Of a DNA stretch of 64,000 nt, positions 7,263 through 15,697 are shown one piece after another. The stretch comes from Falsiroseomonas oleicola (GTDB lineage: Bacteria > Pseudomonadota > Alphaproteobacteria > Acetobacterales > Acetobacteraceae), in contig NZ_JAERQM010000008.1 of the NCBI RefSeq assembly GCF_019029495.1, positions 1 to 64,000 of the forward strand, read 5' to 3'. The notes under the pieces were generated by a model that saw only the letters and a program-made list of their open reading frames with translations, ran no database searches and was not told the DNA's origin. The stretch's first letter is position 1. Every line of letters starts with the position of its first letter. The translations under genes were made by a program, and so were the position numbers.

Positions 7263-8815
7263 CAGCGGGCGGCCTGCCGTGCGAGCCCCGCGACCTGGGG
7301 CCGCGGTGCATTCGCCATGGCACGGGCATAGGCCGCGTCCAGGCGATAGATGTCCGGCCGGATTCGCACCCGGCCACCGGCTTCCACCATCACGGTGTTG
7401 TAGTGCAGCCGCACCGGAAGGCTGCGGCCGAGCGACACCACGCTGGTGCCACGGCTGGCCAGAGCCCGTTCCGCGCGGGACAGGTTCCAACCCGCGGTCC
7501 CCTCCAGCAGCGTCGACATCAGCGCATTCGGCTCCGCCAGCCGGATGCAGCCGGAGGAGAAGGCGCGGTCGGGCCGGCGGAACAGGTGCCGATCCGGGGT
7601 GTCGTGCAGGAAGATGTCCTCATTGTTCGGCATGATGAACTTCAGCCGGCCGAGCGCGCTGGAATCGCCCGCATCCTGCCGCACGAAATAGGGGAAGCGC
7701 CGGCCATTGATGCTGGACCAGTCGATGGTGCGCGGATCGATCTCCATCCGCTCCCCACCCACCACAGAGAACACCCGGAAGCCGCGTTCCATCATCGCCT
7801 GCGGGTCGCGGCGGAAGCGCGGCAGCAGGTCTTCCCGCGCATTGCGCTCCGGCACGCCCCAGGGCGGGTTGAACTGGATCGCCGTCAGCCGCACCGCCAT
7901 CATCGGGGTGGCGCGGTCGGGACGGCCGACGATCACGTCCATGGCCAGGATCTCGCGCTCGCCCTCCACCACCCGAAGGCGATAATCTGGCACGTTCACA
8001 TCCACCCGTCGCTCGGCGGAGGCCGGCGGCTGGGCGCGGGCCATGTCCAGCGCGACGCGAAGTTGGTCGACGCGGGCCGTCAGGGGGCGGTTGAGCAGGC
8101 CGATGGTGATACGGCCGACGCGGCCATCGACCTGGAGCCCGTTCATCGCCTGCCAGCGGCGCACCGCCTCCTCCAGCACCGGGTCATAGAGGCTGCCGGC
8201 ATCGGGCGCGGCGGCCAGCACCGGGTCCTCCACCGCAAGGCGGGCGCGCAGCAGCGGCACCCGCAGCGAATCGACCATGCCGGGATCAATCGTCGACTCG
8301 CCCGGAATCGGCGACCAGGGGCGGCTGGCGATCTGTCGCTGCCGGGCCAGTTCCGCCTTCAGCGCGGCGGCATTGCGCGGCAGCAGCGCCGCACGGTCCA
8401 GCAACGCCGCCGGGTCGGGCGTGGTCGCCAGTTCCATCAGCCAGGTATCGAGGCCGATCAGCGCCGGGTCACGCCGGAAATCCGGTCGGCCCGGCATGCT
8501 GCGCACCCGGCCGAGCAGCAGGTCGGACATCGCGGCGGCCGAGGCGGCGTGCAGGGCCGCGCGGTAGGCCGCCGGGTCGCTGGCCGCCAGGGTGCTGTCC
8601 GGTATGGCGTAATGCGCCGGGTCCAGCCCGTCCTCCTCCAGCCGCAACAGCCGGTCCACCAGGCGCAGCAGCGCGTCGGTGGGCGGCAGCGGGGCGAAGC
8701 CTGGATTGGCGACGGGCTCCGACACCGGAAGGTTCACAGGGCGCATCTGCGCCGCGGCTGGTGCTGCGACCAGGGCGAGGGCTGCGGCGAAAAGCGGCCG
8801 GCGTTGGATCTGCAT
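7262..8815 (-). CDS. L,D-transpeptidase of the YcbB/LdtD family
   Basis: 517 aa periplasmic enzyme that forms 3-3 peptidoglycan cross-links. The order is signal peptide (to about residue 22), scaffold domain, peptidoglycan-binding segment (LEEAVRRWQAMNGLQVDGRVG), then the YkuD catalytic domain. The active site shows HDTPDRHLF and SSGCIRL with nucleophile Cys423. FNPPWGVPERNAREDLLP is typical of YcbB proteins. It is coupled by a 1-base stop/start overlap to the MepK-like gene downstream. The length matches full-size YcbB homologs. Confidence 0.95.
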   Translation of the reverse strand: MQIQRRPLFAAALALVAAPAAAQMRPVNLPVSEPVANPGFAPLPPTDALLRLVDRLLRLEEDGLDPAHYAIPDSTLAASDPAAYRAALHAASAAAMSDLLLGRVRSMPGRPDFRRDPALIGLDTWLMELATTPDPAALLDRAALLPRNAAALKAELARQRQIASRPWSPIPGESTIDPGMVDSLRVPLLRARLAVEDPVLAAAPDAGSLYDPVLEEAVRRWQAMNGLQVDGRVGRITIGLLNRPLTARVDQLRVALDMARAQPPASAERRVDVNVPDYRLRVVEGEREILAMDVIVGRPDRATPMMAVRLTAIQFNPPWGVPERNAREDLLPRFRRDPQAMMERGFRVFSVVGGERMEIDPRTIDWSSINGRRFPYFVRQDAGDSSALGRLKFIMPNNEDIFLHDTPDRHLFRRPDRAFSSGCIRLAEPNALMSTLLEGTAGWNLSRAERALASRGTSVVSLGRSLPVRLHYNTVMVEAGGRVRIRPDIYRLDAAYARAMANAPRPQVAGLARQAAR

Positions 8816-8935
8816 GAAGCTGAAATACCGAAGCGCCGTCAGGGTTGCAAACGCATAAGGGTTTCGTCGCGTTGCGTGACCCGAGGGGCACGGCCTTCAC
8901 CGCCCCTGCCCGGCACAACCCCGGCCCGATACGAC

Positions 8936-9172
8936 TCAGCCGCCAAAGGTCAGGTAGACCAGCCAGGCGAGAACGCCCGCCACCGCGAGCACGATCAGGC
9001 CCGACCCGGCGGCCGCCAGCCCATCCCCCCGGCTTTCACCCTCCTCCGGATGGAAGATCGGCCGCTGCGTCGTGGGCACCCGCGGATTGAACGGATTGCG
9101 CTGGGAGGGCGGCAGGACTGGCGGCGCGGCATGACGCTTCGGGGGAAGGTCTTGCGTGGTGTCTGACGGCAT
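8936..9172 (-). CDS. small single-pass membrane protein (RPxFxPEE type)
   Basis: 78 aa. A polar Pro-rich N-terminal half with NPF and QRPIFHPEE is followed by one C-terminal membrane segment (LIVLAVAGVLAWLVYLTF). GGAAGGAG lies about 7 nt before the ATG. The next gene upstream on the same strand encodes a related protein with the same DPF...QRPxFxPEE plus C-terminal helix layout. Function is unknown; it is probably a tail-anchored inner-membrane protein. Confidence 0.65.
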   Translation of the reverse strand: MPSDTTQDLPPKRHAAPPVLPPSQRNPFNPRVPTTQRPIFHPEEGESRGDGLAAAGSGLIVLAVAGVLAWLVYLTFGG

Positions 9173-9250
9173 CGATGGCTCCTTCCGTTCATGTGGCGGA
9201 GGACGCCAGGCGGCGACCTCACGACCTGATCGAAAGCTCCAACGCAGCGG

Positions 9251-9469
9251 CTACAGCGAAGTCAGCAGCCAGCTCAGTAAAAAAATCGCGCCTGCCGCCA
9301 AGGCGAGACCCTTCAGAGTGGCCCAGATCTCCGAGCGATTTCCGGAAGGTTCCGCCTCCTCCGGCAGAAAGGTCGGTCGCTGCGGCAACTCGGCATGGGC
9401 GAAGGGGTCGCGCGGCGCGGCCTCCGCCATTCGCCTGGCCTCGTCTGCATCGGGTTGCCGACCGGACAT
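9251..9469 (-). CDS. small single-pass membrane protein (RPxFxPEE type)
   Basis: 72 aa. DPFAHAELPQRPTFLPEE is followed by a C-terminal membrane helix (LALAAGAIFLLSWLL). GGGAGGTG lies about 8 nt before the ATG at 9469, which is preferred over upstream in-frame starts. The motif and layout match the 78-aa protein encoded 79 bp downstream, so the two look like diverged tandem duplicates. Function is unknown. Confidence 0.65.
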   Translation of the reverse strand: MSGRQPDADEARRMAEAAPRDPFAHAELPQRPTFLPEEAEPSGNRSEIWATLKGLALAAGAIFLLSWLLTSL

Positions 9470-9644
9470 CGCCGCACCTCCCTTCTGGAAGCAAGCGGGC
9501 ACAAGGCTACCAGCGCCGATGACGGGATACAATTGTTGTCGAATCGTTCCTATATGGTGTGGCCGCGCGCCCGGCCGATTGACGCCGCGCCCGCCCCGGT
9601 CCACCCCTTCGGCCGCGACAGCGATGCGGGGAAACGACAAGACC

Positions 9645-10733
9645 ATGCGGGCGAGTGCGGACAGCGTCAGGGCACAGATCCTGGCCATTCTCGGGGCCTG
9701 GGGCATGCCGGAGGATCTGGCGGCGCAGACGGCGGAGGTGATGCTGGACACCGACCTCGCCGGCGTCGACAGCCACGGCATCGGCATGCTGGCGAGCTAT
9801 GAGGGCATGCGCCGCGCCGGCCAGGTGAAGCTGGACGCAAGGCCGCGGATCGAGCGCGACAATGGCGCGGTGGCCCTGGTGGATGGCGGCGCCGGCCTCG
9901 GCCATCCGGCGGCCGCCTTCGCGATGCGCGAGGCGATTGCCCGCGCGAAGCGCTTCGGCATCGGCGCCGTCGCGGTGCGCAACAGCCACCATTTCGGCGC
10001 CGCGGGCTGGTATGTGAAGCTGGCCGCACAACAGGGCTGCCTCGGCCTGGTTACCAGCGGCACCCGCACCATGGCGATGGTGCCGACCCATGGCGCAGTG
10101 CCGGTGCTGGGCACCAACCCCATCGCCTTCGCCGCCCCCGCCCGTGAACAGCCGCCGGTGGTGCTGGACATGGCGACCACCACGGCGGCGGCGAACAAGG
10201 TGAAGGCCAAGGCGCTGCGCAACAAGCCGATCCCGGCCGGCTGGGTGATGGATGGCCAGGGCCAGCCCGTCACCGAAGGCGCCGCCGCCGTGGCCCAGGT
10301 GTTCGAGAAGCCGGAGGGTGGCCTCTCCCCGGTCGGCGGCACGCCGGACATGGCCAGCCACAAGGGCTACGGCCTGGGGCTGATGGCGCATATCCTCGGC
10401 GCGACCTTGTCCGGCGCCAGCTTCTCCCCGATCCGGGTGAAGACCCAGCGGCCGGAGGACCCAGACGATATCGGCCATTTCATGCTGGCCATCGATCCCA
10501 CGGCCTTCCGCGCGGCCGGTGCCTTCGAGACGGATATGGACGCCGCCATCGACGTGCTCCGCGCCACCCCGCCGGCCGACCCTGCCCAGCCCGTGCTGGT
10601 CCCCGGCGACCCGGAACGCGCCGAGCATGCCGACCGCGGCGCCCATGGCATCCCCATCCCGGCCGGGCTGGAACAGCAGATCCGCGGGATCTGCGAACGC
10701 GCCGGCCTGCCCTTCCTTCTGACCGAAGCCTGA
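9645..10733 (+). CDS. Ldh2/malate-lactate-type NAD(P) dehydrogenase
   Basis: 362 aa cytosolic oxidoreductase of the Ldh2 family, which reduces or oxidises 2-keto/2-hydroxy acids (malate, ureidoglycolate, sulfolactate and others). Typical blocks are DTDLAGVDSHGIGML, RNSHHFGAAGWY with the catalytic-type His, GTNPIAFAAP, and VLDMATTTAAANKV for the nucleotide region. GGGGAAA lies about 10 nt before ATG 9645; ATG 9624 is an alternative. The lyase gene starts 15 bp downstream, so the two form a unit. The exact substrate is unknown. Confidence 0.88.
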   Translation: MRASADSVRAQILAILGAWGMPEDLAAQTAEVMLDTDLAGVDSHGIGMLASYEGMRRAGQVKLDARPRIERDNGAVALVDGGAGLGHPAAAFAMREAIARAKRFGIGAVAVRNSHHFGAAGWYVKLAAQQGCLGLVTSGTRTMAMVPTHGAVPVLGTNPIAFAAPAREQPPVVLDMATTTAAANKVKAKALRNKPIPAGWVMDGQGQPVTEGAAAVAQVFEKPEGGLSPVGGTPDMASHKGYGLGLMAHILGATLSGASFSPIRVKTQRPEDPDDIGHFMLAIDPTAFRAAGAFETDMDAAIDVLRATPPADPAQPVLVPGDPERAEHADRGAHGIPIPAGLEQQIRGICERAGLPFLLTEA

Positions 10734-10748
10734 CAGGAACCCCGACCC

Positions 10749-11642
10749 ATGGCCCATCCCAGTCTGCGCCAGGCGCTCGCCGCCGATGAATTCATCCTCG
10801 CCCCGGGCGTGTTCGACATGATCTCCGCCAAGGTCGCGGATGGCATGGGCTTTCGGGCGCTCTACGCCACCGGCTTCGGGGTGACGGCATCGCATCTCGG
10901 CCTGCCGGATGCCGGCATCGCCACCTATACCGACATGGTCGGCCGCATGGGCACCATCGCCCGGGGCTGCAAGACGCCGGTGATCGCCGATGCCGATACC
11001 GGCTATGGCGGCCTGCTGAACGTGCGCCACACCGTGCGCGGCTATGAGGATGCCGGCGTCACCGGCATCCAGCTCGAAGACCAGGAAGTGCCGAAGAAAT
11101 GCGGCCACACACCCGGCCGCAAGGTGATCCCGGCGGAGGAGATGGCGCTGAAGATCCGCGTCGCCGCCGAGACCCGCCGCAGCGAGGACTTCCTCATCAT
11201 CGCCCGCACCGATGCGCGGACCTCGCTCGGCCTCGATGAGGCGATCCGTCGCGGCCAGATGTTCGCGGAGGCCGGGGCCGATGTGATCTTCATCGAAAGC
11301 CCCGAAAGCGAGGCCGAGATGGCCGAGGTGGGCAAGCGCATCAAGAAGCCGCTGTTTGCCAATATGGTCGAGGGCGGCCGCACGCCGATCGTCCCGGCGG
11401 ACCGGCTGCATGCCATGGGCTACCGCATCGCCATCTACCCGGCGGTCGGCTTCCTGACCGTCGCGGCGGCGCTCGAGAAGGCCTATGGCCAGCTCAAGGC
11501 GGACGGCCATTCCAACAACATGTCGGTCAATGCCGACTACAACTTCGCCAAGATGTGCGAGCTGATGGGCTTCCCGGATGTCTGGGACTTCGACCGTAAA
11601 TGGGCCGAGGCCGCCGGCAACCTGCCCAAGGCCGCGGAATAG
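10749..11642 (+). CDS. isocitrate lyase/PEP mutase family lyase
   Basis: 297 aa TIM-barrel enzyme. The loop motif KKCGH has catalytic Cys118, in the segment VPKKCGHTPGRKVI, and metal-site residues appear in ADADTGYGG and QLEDQ. Family members cleave 2-methylisocitrate, dimethylmalate or oxaloacetate, or act on C-P compounds. KKCGH rather than the mutase loop points to a C-C lyase. It is paired with the Ldh2 dehydrogenase, suggesting a short 2-hydroxyacid pathway. RNA polymerase would meet a convergent gene at its stop. Confidence 0.88.
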   Translation: MAHPSLRQALAADEFILAPGVFDMISAKVADGMGFRALYATGFGVTASHLGLPDAGIATYTDMVGRMGTIARGCKTPVIADADTGYGGLLNVRHTVRGYEDAGVTGIQLEDQEVPKKCGHTPGRKVIPAEEMALKIRVAAETRRSEDFLIIARTDARTSLGLDEAIRRGQMFAEAGADVIFIESPESEAEMAEVGKRIKKPLFANMVEGGRTPIVPADRLHAMGYRIAIYPAVGFLTVAAALEKAYGQLKADGHSNNMSVNADYNFAKMCELMGFPDVWDFDRKWAEAAGNLPKAAE

Positions 11643-12203
11643 TCATCCCCGCGCCAGCGCCATGGCGTGGGCGCGGACATCCTCGGGCCAGCCCGCCATG
11701 CGGGCCTCGAACCCGGCAAGATCCGCTGCGAACAAAGCCCGCGCCGCCTCCTCGAAGCCCGCAAAATTGCCGGCGATGGCGGAGGTGAAGCGATAGGCGG
11801 CAGCCTGCGCCGCCCGGGCGCGCGCAGGGCCGTCATCAGCCCGGCGCGCTGCCTCCACCAACCGACGCAGCACGACGGAGGCACCGCCCGGCTGTGCGGC
11901 GAGCCAGGCCCATTGCTGCGGCAGCAGCGTCACCTCCCGCGCCGTCACGCCGAGACGCGGCCGGCCGCGGCCGCGCGCAGGGGCCTCCTCCGCCGGCGGC
12001 GGGGCCAGGCGGGCCAGCATCTCCGCCTCCGTGCCGCGCAGGTCGAAATCCACCGCTTCCCCGGTGGCATCGTCGAACACCAGGACAGGCGCCAGGGGAT
12101 CGCGTCGCAGCGCCTCCCGCACCGCCAGGGCGACCAGGGGGGCCGGGCCGCCCGCAAGGCGGTGGGTATCGATGAAGGCGGTGCAAAGGCGTGGCGGCGA
12201 CAT
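11643..12203 (-). CDS. DUF2239 family protein
   Basis: 186 aa. It contains the family core GRPRLGVTAREVTLLPQQWAW followed by LAAQPGGASVVLRRLVE, plus VFDDATGEAVDFDLRG near the N-terminus. The role is not established; the family is often annotated as a possible DNA-related or regulatory protein. It is divergent from the GIY-YIG gene, a pairing seen in other proteobacteria. Its stop directly abuts the stop of the PEP-mutase-family gene. Confidence 0.85.
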   Translation of the reverse strand: MSPPRLCTAFIDTHRLAGGPAPLVALAVREALRRDPLAPVLVFDDATGEAVDFDLRGTEAEMLARLAPPPAEEAPARGRGRPRLGVTAREVTLLPQQWAWLAAQPGGASVVLRRLVEAARRADDGPARARAAQAAAYRFTSAIAGNFAGFEEAARALFAADLAGFEARMAGWPEDVRAHAMALARG

Positions 12204-12295
12204 GGGGCTGAGCCATCTGTAATTTTACCCGGGTATTATTGACCATCCGACGTCCGGCCGCTACCACCCTGGTCACGGAAAAGGATCGGGCGGCG

Positions 12296-12631
12296 ATGCA
12301 AAGGGCGGAACGGAAGGCGGCGGCCGACGCCTGGCGGGAGCGGAAGGTCACCCCGGGCATCTACGCCCTGCATTGCCCTGCGGCGGCGCGCCGCTGGGTC
12401 GGCCGCGCGCCGGACGTCTCGACCATCTGGAACCGCATGGCTTTCACCCTGCGCCAGGGCGCCATGCCCCATGGCTCCCTGCGCGAGGCCTGCGCGACGC
12501 ATGGCGCCGAGGCCTTTCGCTTCGAGGTGCTGGAAGCCCTGCCGACCGATCTTTCGGCCGATGACCGCGACCGCGCCCTGAAGGCCCGGCTGGCCCATTG
12601 GGCGGCAGCGCTGGGGGCGGAGCCGATCTGA
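12296..12631 (+). CDS. GIY-YIG nuclease family protein
   Basis: 111 aa single-domain protein: ERKVTPGIYALHCPAAARRWVGRAPD is a degenerate GIY-YIG core, followed by the conserved Arg/Asn helix TIWNRMAFTLRQG. The ATG at 12296 is chosen because AAGGA precedes it and family members start just before the ERK segment; a TTG 57 bp upstream lacks support. It is divergent from DUF2239. Nuclease activity is inferred from the family only. Confidence 0.8.
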   Translation: MQRAERKAAADAWRERKVTPGIYALHCPAAARRWVGRAPDVSTIWNRMAFTLRQGAMPHGSLREACATHGAEAFRFEVLEALPTDLSADDRDRALKARLAHWAAALGAEPI

Positions 12632-12703
12632 CCCGGATGGGGTCGCCAGGGCCTTGCCGGCGCGGCAGTCTGGGCCGGAGGAAACCCGAAGAGGACATCG
12701 CCC

Positions 12704-13426
12704 ATGGACCAGCCGCGCGCCCTGCTGTTCGACGTCTTCGGCACCGTCGTCGACTGGCGCACATCGGTGGCGCGGGAGGTGGCGCCCTTCCTGGCGGAAC
12801 ATGCCCCCGGCACCGACCCCGCCGACTTCGCCCATGCCTGGCGCCGCCGCTACCAGCCGGCGATGGAGGCGGTGCGCAGCGGCGCGCGGCCCTTCACCCG
12901 GCTCGACATCCTGCATCGCGAGAACCTGGAGGCGGTGCTGCGCGACCACGGCATCGACCCGGCGGCGCTGGCGGAGCCCGTGCTGGATCATCTGAACAAG
13001 GCCTGGCACCGGCTGGACCCCTGGCCCGACAGCGTCGAGGGGCTGCGGCGGCTGAAGACCCGCTTCATCATCGCGCCGCTGTCCAACGGCAATATCGCGC
13101 TGATGCTGAATGTCGCGAAACGCGCCGGCCTGCCCTGGGACGCGATCCTGGGGGCGGAGGTGGCGCGGGCCTACAAGCCGAGCCCGGCCGCCTATCTCAA
13201 CACCGCCGAGATCCTCGGCCTGGCGCCGGCGGAATGCATGCTGGTGGCGGCGCATAACAACGATCTGGCGGCGGCGCGCAGGGTCGGCTTCCGCACCGCC
13301 TTCGTCCCGCGCCCCAGGGAGTACGGTCCGCACCAGGACAAGGATTTCGGCCCCGACCAGGATTGGGATTTCGTCGCGGCGGACTTCCCGGCGCTGGCCG
13401 ATGCGCTGGGCTGCGGCCCGGCTTGA
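12704..13426 (+). CDS. haloacid dehalogenase, type II
   Basis: 240 aa HAD-superfamily hydrolase of the L-2-haloacid dehalogenase branch. It has nucleophile Asp10 in LLFDVFGTVVDW, motif II SNGN, the motif III Lys in RAYKPSP, and the acidic C-terminal pair in DLAAARRVGFRTAFVPRP. The substrate-cap features match halo-acid dehalogenases (dehalogenation of 2-haloalkanoates), but many such proteins act on other small substrates. A palindromic repeat separates it from the next gene. Confidence 0.88.
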   Translation: MDQPRALLFDVFGTVVDWRTSVAREVAPFLAEHAPGTDPADFAHAWRRRYQPAMEAVRSGARPFTRLDILHRENLEAVLRDHGIDPAALAEPVLDHLNKAWHRLDPWPDSVEGLRRLKTRFIIAPLSNGNIALMLNVAKRAGLPWDAILGAEVARAYKPSPAAYLNTAEILGLAPAECMLVAAHNNDLAAARRVGFRTAFVPRPREYGPHQDKDFGPDQDWDFVAADFPALADALGCGPA

Positions 13427-13449
13427 TTAAGACCTGTCGCGCCGCGACA

Positions 13450-13557
13450 CTGGAGCATGATGACCGAAGGTGCGAAGGCACCGGAGGTCTGAATCACGCG
13501 ACCAAACAAAAGGTTGGAACGTGCTGCGTGAACGAAGGTGAACGCATCACGCTCCAG
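13450..13557. repeat. intergenic palindromic repeat element
   Basis: Outer 13-bp inverted repeats (13450-13462 and 13545-13557, one mismatch) enclose about 80 bp with inner hairpins, for example GGTGC-GAAG-GCACC at 13469-13482. It resembles the dispersed TGGAGCRTGATG...-type intergenic repeats of alphaproteobacteria. It lies between two plus-strand genes and may stabilise or end the upstream transcript. Confidence 0.65.
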
Positions 13558-13583
13558 CAGCGCAGACAGGCCCCCGATACCGC

Positions 13584-14777
13584 ATGTCCTTCCCCCATGA
13601 TGATGCCGCCTGGGCCGAAACCGCGGAGTTCCTGAGGGGGCAACTCGCCCCCTCCGACCGGGTGCTGGCGCCGGACCCCTTCCGCTGGGCGATCCCCCGG
13701 GCCGAGCGTTTCGCCACCGCCGCCGGCCGCCCGCCGGGCGACTACCGCTGGGTGGTGACCCATAAGGGCGAGCTGGACCGTATCCCCCGGAGCTTCCTGG
13801 ATGCCGTGGTGCGGCAGGCGCGGCCGGTCTTCGCCAACCCGGTCTTCGTCGTCTTCGTCACCAAGCCGCAGCCCGATCAGCCGGACCTGACGGAAACCGA
13901 CCATGTTCGTGCCTTCGCCGCCAATCTGGCCGCACTGCCGCCCGAAGCGGCGCCGGAGCCCGAACCCCTTTTCCTGGCGCTGGACGAGCCGGAGCCGCCC
14001 CCCCCCGCAGCGCCCCTGCCTGCCCCCGCCATGACCCCGCCGCCCCGCGCGCCCCGCCCGCCATCCCGGCCCGCCCCGGCCCCGCCCCGCCCCTGGCTGA
14101 TCCCGGGCGGCGTGCCCGGCACGCGGCGGGAGGCGGCCTTCCAGGCGGAGCTGGACTGGCTGATCGCCGACTACCTCGGCCCGGCGGCGGAGGAAGCGGT
14201 GCTCGACATCGCCTGCGGCCAGGGCCGGCTGGGCGCGCTGCTGCCCGACGCGGCGCGGATCACCGGCATCGATATCGCCGAGGCCGCGCTGGCCGAGGCC
14301 GCCGCCCGGCATGCCGGGCTGCCGCGCTTCGCCTTCGCCCGGATGGATGCGGCCCGGCTGGATTTTCCCGAATCCAGCTTCGACACGGCGCTGCTGATCG
14401 ACAGCCTGGACATGCTCGCCGAGCCCGCCGCCGCTTTGGCCGAGGCCGCGCGGGTGCTGGCGCGCGGTGGCCGGCTGATGGTCAGCGCGATGAACCGCGA
14501 CAGCCTGTTCCTGCGCGCCCAGCGCCGGTTGGGTCTTCCCGTGCCCCCGCTGGGCTTCGGCGTGGCGGAGCTGACGGGCATGCTGCGCGCCGCGGGCCTG
14601 GCGGTGCAGCGCGCCGATGGCCTGTTCGTCTCCCCCGGCTGGGCCCTGCCCGGCGCCGCGCCAGGGCTGGCGGCGTTGGAGGAGGAGCCGGAATTCATCG
14701 AGGCCGCCCGGCGCCTCGGCCGCCGCGCCGGGCCGGAGGATGCGCTCGGCTTTTGTCTGCTGGCGCGAAAAGCCTAA
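13584..14777 (+). CDS. class I SAM-dependent methyltransferase with extra N-terminal domain
   Basis: 397 aa. The N-terminal domain (about 1-125: DRVLAPDPFRWAIPRAERF and later THKGELDRIPRSFLDAVV) is unfamiliar. A Pro/Ala-rich linker (about 130-172) leads to a Rossmann methyltransferase: VLDIACGQGRLGALLP (SAM motif I), TGIDIAE, and DTALLIDSLDMLAEPAAAL. The target is unknown. The N-terminal part could recognise a sugar or lipid substrate, but this is speculation. Its stop overlaps the stop of the convergent chaN-like gene by 4 bp. Confidence 0.85.
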   Translation: MSFPHDDAAWAETAEFLRGQLAPSDRVLAPDPFRWAIPRAERFATAAGRPPGDYRWVVTHKGELDRIPRSFLDAVVRQARPVFANPVFVVFVTKPQPDQPDLTETDHVRAFAANLAALPPEAAPEPEPLFLALDEPEPPPPAAPLPAPAMTPPPRAPRPPSRPAPAPPRPWLIPGGVPGTRREAAFQAELDWLIADYLGPAAEEAVLDIACGQGRLGALLPDAARITGIDIAEAALAEAAARHAGLPRFAFARMDAARLDFPESSFDTALLIDSLDMLAEPAAALAEAARVLARGGRLMVSAMNRDSLFLRAQRRLGLPVPPLGFGVAELTGMLRAAGLAVQRADGLFVSPGWALPGAAPGLAALEEEPEFIEAARRLGRRAGPEDALGFCLLARKA

Positions 14778-15607
14778 GCCGCCTTCGGCACCCGAACCGC
14801 CCGGTCCTCCGGCGGGTCGATGCGGAACACCGCCTCGGCGATGCCAGCCATCTCCGCCGTGTTCATCTCGGCCGCCTCGGTGGTCGCCAGCACGGCGACA
14901 TCGGTGATGCCGAGGTCGCGAAGCTGGTGCGGCGTGCCATGGCCGAAGTCGAGATGGCCGCGGCCGATGATCCCCACAACCAGCGGCGGCGCAGCCTCCG
15001 CCGCCGCGATCGCCTGCGCGATGTTGCAGGCGAAGGCGCGGTCCCAGACCTGCTGGGCGCGCAGGAAGCGGTCGGAGATATCGGCGGCGGGACGGCCGGT
15101 CAGCCAGGCGATGTAGTCACGATGGCCGGGGGTGGGCGCGGCGGCCGGGGTCATGCCGTCCCGCTCCGCCTCCGGCACCGAATCCCAGCCTTCCTTGCCG
15201 ATCTGCGTCACCAGCGGGCGATAGCAGTTCAGCGCCAGCATGCGGACGCCCTGCTGGCGGCAGAAGTGGAAGATCGGCAGGTAGATTTCGGGCGGGAAGC
15301 CCCAGACCGTCTCCCACTCCGCCTCCCGCAGGAAATCCGCGGTGCGCAGGCCGCCGGCCACCCAGCGGTCCAGCACCGGCTGAAGCCGGCGTGGGAACAT
15401 CTCGAACCCCACCGCCATGTTCGGCCGCAGCAGATGCAGGCAGGTGGTCACCTGAAGCTGCCAGCGATGGATTTCCGCGACGTCATGCGTCTCCCCCAGC
15501 AGCACCGCCTGCCGGCCTGCCAGGTCGCGCATCAGCACGGCGGGATCGAGCAGCGCGCCGGTGGTGGGGTCCATCCAGCGGGCCAGCGGATGCGGAATGG
15601 CGGTCAT
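14774..15607 (-). CDS. ChaN family iron/heme-related protein
   Basis: 277 aa. The family hallmark LGETHD is at residues 37-42, and VGFEMFPRRLQPVLDRW, LALNCYRPLV and GRGHLDFGHG are typical of ChaN-like TIKI/EreA-fold proteins, some of which bind heme and are iron-regulated. No lipobox or obvious signal peptide is seen, unlike Campylobacter ChaN. A near-perfect Fur-like palindrome lies 11 bp upstream, suggesting iron repression. No heme transport genes are adjacent. Confidence 0.88.
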   Translation of the reverse strand: MTAIPHPLARWMDPTTGALLDPAVLMRDLAGRQAVLLGETHDVAEIHRWQLQVTTCLHLLRPNMAVGFEMFPRRLQPVLDRWVAGGLRTADFLREAEWETVWGFPPEIYLPIFHFCRQQGVRMLALNCYRPLVTQIGKEGWDSVPEAERDGMTPAAAPTPGHRDYIAWLTGRPAADISDRFLRAQQVWDRAFACNIAQAIAAAEAAPPLVVGIIGRGHLDFGHGTPHQLRDLGITDVAVLATTEAAEMNTAEMAGIAEAVFRIDPPEDRAVRVPKAA

Positions 15608-15617
15608 GGCTCTGCCT

Positions 15618-15650
15618 CATTCATGCGAATGACTCTCATTTGCATGAATG
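15618..15650. promoter_or_regulatory. Fur-like palindrome upstream of chaN-like gene
   Basis: 33-bp inverted repeat with 15-bp arms, one mismatch and a CTC centre. Its core GCGAATGACTCTCATTTGC agrees with the AATGA..CTCATT pattern of Fur boxes. It lies directly before the ChaN-like gene, in the right place for iron-dependent repression, and would also face the Bug receptor gene 3' end. Confidence 0.65.
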
Positions 15651-15697
15651 GGCGCCGCTTGGAAGACGGCGCGAGGCCGCCTCCCAGGCCTCGCGAT

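Noticed and set aside
12239-12295. TTG start for the GIY-YIG gene
   Set aside because: No ribosome site; homologs start near ATG 12296, which has AAGGA upstream.
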